Assembly: GCF_001904745.1 (NCBI RefSeq)
Contig: NZ_MRCD01000072.1
Span: forward strand, 1 to 46,045
DNA length: 46,045 nt
Reading direction: 5' to 3'
Source of the DNA: Calothrix sp. HK-06
GTDB lineage: Bacteria; Cyanobacteriota; Cyanobacteriia; Cyanobacteriales; Nostocaceae
The notes beneath the pieces were generated by a model. It worked only from the letters and a program-made list of their open reading frames with translations. It made no database searches and had not been told where the DNA came from. The first letter of the stretch is position 1, and each line of letters opens with the position of its first letter. Positions 43,152 through 46,045 of this stretch are shown here, in pieces. The translations under genes and the position numbers were made by a program.

Positions 43152-44159
43152 TTAAAATACATTTTGACTACATATGCTACTTTTGAGCAGATTAGCACGT
43201 TGCAGATAAAAATGAAGAAGTCCTGTGTAGATACGATCCTTTGAGGGTAGTTGATATTTCTTACTAGGGTGACCATCTGTTGAACCCCAAATAACTGCAA
43301 AAGGATTTGGTTCCCAAACTATTAAGCGTCCTTCAGAGTCATAGCTGTAATCAAATGCCATGAAATCAAATTCTAATGCCTTGCGCGCTTTCTGTAAAAT
43401 GTGATGATTGGGGTCATTTCCACTAAAATAGGTGATATCCTCAGCTATAATTGATTCGTTAGTAATACGATTCTTATTATCGCGTACTTCCCAAGATGTA
43501 GAAACCATCAATGAACTTGGAATACCTTCATCTCCCATAGCAAAGTAACGATATTTACGATATAAACCATCTTCTGATTTTGTATCAATAAATTCTACTG
43601 CTATTGGATTAATCAAACTTTCAAATGGGACATTGTGTAAATCATTAGGATGATGAATAAAAAATGTTTTACTACCATGCACGTCATCTTCTCGAATGAA
43701 AAAGGGTGTTGATAGTCCTCCTAATGTTTTTTTAAATTGTTCTAGGTCAGTAATTGGAATTGTCTTAGCAGTTCGGATACCGACACTACGAATAGTTTTT
43801 GCGGCAATAGACTTAATTGAATTTGAAAGTTTATCTACGGGATTAATAATAGGGATATTATATTCTTGACATTTCAATTCTATCTGTTTGGCTTGTTCGT
43901 AAACGTCCGGAAACCTTTCTTTGAGAGGGTCTTGTAACCAAGGTATGAACAAAGCATAACGATTCCAGTTTTCAATTTTACAAGGGAGATAATAAACTTC
44001 AAATAATTTTGATGCTTGCGGATAATTTTGGCTTACCCAGTAAAGAAAATAATCGTTGTATGTTGATTGATGATTCGATTGCCGAACAACTAAAATACGT
44101 TTTGGGTAACGAATATTATTGATATATTCTCGTATTATTTCATTAATTTGATTGTACAT
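43152..44159 (-). CDS. ATP-grasp domain protein
   Basis: The 335-residue protein starts at ATG 44159 (MYNQINEIIR); a TTG at 44171 is in frame but unlikely. An N-terminal pre-ATP-grasp region (~1-110) is followed by an ATP-grasp fold. P-F-F-I-R-E-D-D-V-H-G-S-K-T serves as the nucleotide-binding lysine/loop segment, V-E-F-I-D-T as the central strand, F-D-F-M-A-F-D-Y-S-Y-D and W-E-P-N-P-F-A-V as the Mg-binding Asp/Glu-x-Asn pair. This is a carboxylate-amine ligase of unknown substrate. No GGCGCC occurs in it, unlike its neighbours. The MATE exporter follows 78 bp downstream, so a ligase-plus-exporter pair for a small metabolite is conceivable. Confidence 0.8.
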   Translation of the reverse strand: MYNQINEIIREYINNIRYPKRILVVRQSNHQSTYNDYFLYWVSQNYPQASKLFEVYYLPCKIENWNRYALFIPWLQDPLKERFPDVYEQAKQIELKCQEYNIPIINPVDKLSNSIKSIAAKTIRSVGIRTAKTIPITDLEQFKKTLGGLSTPFFIREDDVHGSKTFFIHHPNDLHNVPFESLINPIAVEFIDTKSEDGLYRKYRYFAMGDEGIPSSLMVSTSWEVRDNKNRITNESIIAEDITYFSGNDPNHHILQKARKALEFDFMAFDYSYDSEGRLIVWEPNPFAVIWGSTDGHPSKKYQLPSKDRIYTGLLHFYLQRANLLKSSICSQNVF

Positions 44160-44267
44160 TTTGTCTGGCAATAGTATAATTTAATACTTTTATCCTAATA
44201 TAAAAATTATAGTGAGTGCTTGAAGAAACTATAAATTTTAGGATAAATTTAAGTTGTTATAAATTTC

Positions 44268-45719
44268 TTAGCAGCGTCTTAGTTGTGTCATTGTTACAAC
44301 CATTTCATCGACAGCTTGGCGTAAAACTCTGGCAGGTTGTTCGGTTTGATTTACTATTACGCTGAAGACTAAGGGTTCGTAGTTGGGTGTAGTTATATAG
44401 CCAGATAAGGAAACAACACCTCCTACTGTTCCTGTTTTTGCTACAACTATACCTTCTGCGGGTGTACCGCGAAATCTGTTTTTAAGGGTGCCTGTTCTGC
44501 CTGCTATAGGTAATGACGCGCGGAATATTGATGCAGTCGGCGCCTTTGCCATTCCCTGTAATACTTGTACTAATGCTTCGGGACTAATTAAGTTTTTACG
44601 TGATAAACCGGAACCATCGACAATAAAGTAACTAGTTGGGTTAACTCGAAGTTGCGTTAAAGTTGTTTTCAGAACTTCTAACCCTAAAGCTGATGTACTT
44701 TGTCCTGGTTTTCGAGTTTGCCTCACAGCTAATGCATTCAATAAAGACTCTGCATATAAATTATTACTGTCTACATTTGTTTTTGCTACTAGTTCGCCTA
44801 AAGTTGGTGACTGAATAGCTGCAACTTCGGTAGCTGTGGCGCCAAGAGCTTCTACTGCTGTTTCACCTAAACTTATTCCTTCCGAAGCTAAAGCTGTACG
44901 AAACCGACGCAAAAAGAAGTAATTAGGGTCAATGACTGGTAAAGTTACAGCAAATGGACTAGCATTCGCAGCAAGTTGTCCCTGAATTTTTAGCACATTT
45001 CCTGATAAGTCGCGCGTTACACTCAAGTCTGTTGCTTGGTTGTTTGCTGCTGTTACTGACAGGTTAAGTAGTCGCCATACCCTTGCTTCATTTGGGTCTG
45101 CCCAGTTAATTTGTAGTGGTCTGCCTACAGCTTGCGGTGCCAACCTAATAGTAAATGCATTTTCGTTCACCATAAAACTACCAACAGGGGCGCCGTAGTC
45201 TGACTGTATATCTTCCCATTGCCAGCTAGGTACAACAACATCACCTTGAACATAACTATCATCGGCGATTAACTTATTAATTCTAGTAATACCTTTAGCT
45301 TTAAGTTGTTTTGCCAACGCTGTTAACTGTGCATCAGTAATACTTGGGTCGCCTCTACCCACAACTCGCAACACTCCATTCGGTTCTTGGTAAACTGTAG
45401 TGCGAATTCTAAAATTGGCGCCTAACTGTTGCAAAGCCGCTGCCGTAGTTAGTAACTTAGTATTAGAAGCCGGAGTAAAGTATTTATTCGCATCGCGGTT
45501 ATACAGCGTTTGCCCATTCAAAGTTTGCACCAATAAACCCCACCGCACCCGACTAAACAACGGACGGTTGATAACAGTATCAAGATTAGATGCAAGCTGT
45601 GCTGGACAAATAGTTCTAGGAGTTGGGGTTGGAGTTGGTGTTTGCGCTTGGGCAAGTGGAATAGTATTTAATTGGGCGCCGAGTAATAATAGAAAGACAG
45701 TACGAACACAAGAAGCCAT
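44268..45719 (-). CDS. dacB: D-alanyl-D-alanine carboxypeptidase/endopeptidase (PBP4, peptidase S13)
   Basis: The 483-residue periplasmic enzyme starts at ATG 45719 (GGAAG eight bases upstream) and has a signal peptide (MASCVRTVFLLLLGAQL ... A-Q-A). The longer frame from 45788 would spoil the signal. A short Thr-Pro repeat linker follows. Penicillin-binding motifs are SxxK in PASNTKLLTTAAAL (Ser85-Lys88), SNN in VDSNNLYAESLL and KTG in VAKTGTVGGVVSL. The large insert between SxxK and SNN is typical of S13 enzymes. It trims pentapeptide stems or cross-links of peptidoglycan. No operon partner is visible. Confidence 0.95.
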   Translation of the reverse strand: MASCVRTVFLLLLGAQLNTIPLAQAQTPTPTPTPRTICPAQLASNLDTVINRPLFSRVRWGLLVQTLNGQTLYNRDANKYFTPASNTKLLTTAAALQQLGANFRIRTTVYQEPNGVLRVVGRGDPSITDAQLTALAKQLKAKGITRINKLIADDSYVQGDVVVPSWQWEDIQSDYGAPVGSFMVNENAFTIRLAPQAVGRPLQINWADPNEARVWRLLNLSVTAANNQATDLSVTRDLSGNVLKIQGQLAANASPFAVTLPVIDPNYFFLRRFRTALASEGISLGETAVEALGATATEVAAIQSPTLGELVAKTNVDSNNLYAESLLNALAVRQTRKPGQSTSALGLEVLKTTLTQLRVNPTSYFIVDGSGLSRKNLISPEALVQVLQGMAKAPTASIFRASLPIAGRTGTLKNRFRGTPAEGIVVAKTGTVGGVVSLSGYITTPNYEPLVFSVIVNQTEQPARVLRQAVDEMVVTMTQLRRC

Positions 45720-45910
45720 AAAAATTACTTCCGAATAAAATATATTTAACCAACAGTAAAACAACGCAGACGCACAAAGTCGCCCCAATGTTTCTTTTGG
45801 GACATTGAAACGGCGCCGGAAGTCTACTGGTTCTATTTATCACAAAAACCCCTAAATGAGAATCTTTTCGTGTATTCCCAAAACATTCTTGTACAAAATT
45901 GGGTAGGTAG

Positions 45911-45969
45911 GGTGCGTTACTGCCTGAAAAAATTAAAACATTTATGAAAATCTAATGCAGTAACGCACC
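45911..45969. repeat. GGTGCGTTACTGC inverted repeat
   Basis: GGTGCGTTACTGC (45911-45923) and GCAGTAACGCACC (45957-45969) are perfect 13-bp inverted arms around a 33-nt AT-rich loop. It has the look of another dispersed palindromic element upstream of the PBP4 gene. Nothing else was recognised to the window end. Confidence 0.75.
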
Positions 45970-46045
45970 ATCAACAATTTATAAACATCATACCCGCTTT
46001 GCCAATAAAAATTGCGGTACTGGTCACCTTTGGTTTTCACCCAAG

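Noticed and set aside
45616-45843. Short frame over the signal-peptide region of the PBP4 gene
   Set aside because: It is a shadow frame with no signature; the overlapping frame has a clear signal peptide and penicillin-binding motifs.
1-46045. tRNA or rRNA genes
   Set aside because: I scanned the spacers for cloverleaf-like stems and rRNA-like conserved stretches and saw none convincing.

Overview
The window looks like a chromosomal segment of a filamentous, probably heterocyst-forming cyanobacterium (Nostocales). The evidence is an ApcF phycobilisome core protein, CP12, type I glutamine synthetase next to its cyanobacterial inactivating factor IF7 with NtcA-type GTA-N8-TAC sites, large CHAT/TPR and STAND proteins, two Uma2 nucleases, AT-rich DNA and many small dispersed palindromes. 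The common cyanobacterial octamer HIP1 (GCGATCGC) was seen only once, whereas the palindrome GGCGCC occurs about 65 times. This strain seems to use GGCGCC as its highly iterated palindrome.

Region 1 (1-13.1 kb) is a conflict or signalling island. On the minus strand lie two large TPR-CHAT (caspase-like) proteins, two small unknown proteins, and the last ~30 codons of a third, decayed CHAT gene. On the plus strand follow a Uma2-type nuclease and a tightly coupled pair of STAND-like ATPases. The second ATPase has a Walker A motif whose lysine is replaced by leucine. This is the best candidate for an undescribed system.

Region 2 (13.1-18.1 kb) holds a glutathionylspermidine-synthase-like enzyme, an alpha/beta hydrolase, an AmpG-like transporter, a BON protein and a Kir-type potassium channel.

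Region 3 (18.2-26.0 kb) is metal transport. A Tat-exported two-domain multicopper oxidase, a helix-hairpin-helix lipoprotein, a ferritin-like protein and an FTR1 permease look like a bacterial counterpart of the yeast ferroxidase-permease pathway, with a MOSC protein downstream. Divergent to these is a cbiM-cbiQ-cbiO nickel/cobalt ECF transporter.

Region 4 (26.1-33.3 kb) contains a lipoprotein, a frameshifted dGTPase pseudogene, a PLP-dependent D-cysteine desulfhydrase-like enzyme, an Era-like GTPase, CP12, TlyA, a receiver-like protein lacking its phospho-acceptor, and ApcF.

Region 5 (33.4-38.1 kb) is the nitrogen module glnA-gifA (convergent, each with NtcA-like sites), then a methyltransferase, a small unknown protein and a membrane GAF protein.

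Region 6 (38.5-45.8 kb) has a Uma2 nuclease and a matrixin-like protease with an IS4-type element (intact ends, 9-bp target duplication, broken transposase) inserted just upstream. A MATE exporter, an ATP-grasp protein and a D-Ala-D-Ala carboxypeptidase follow. Several genes terminate inside dispersed palindromic repeats.
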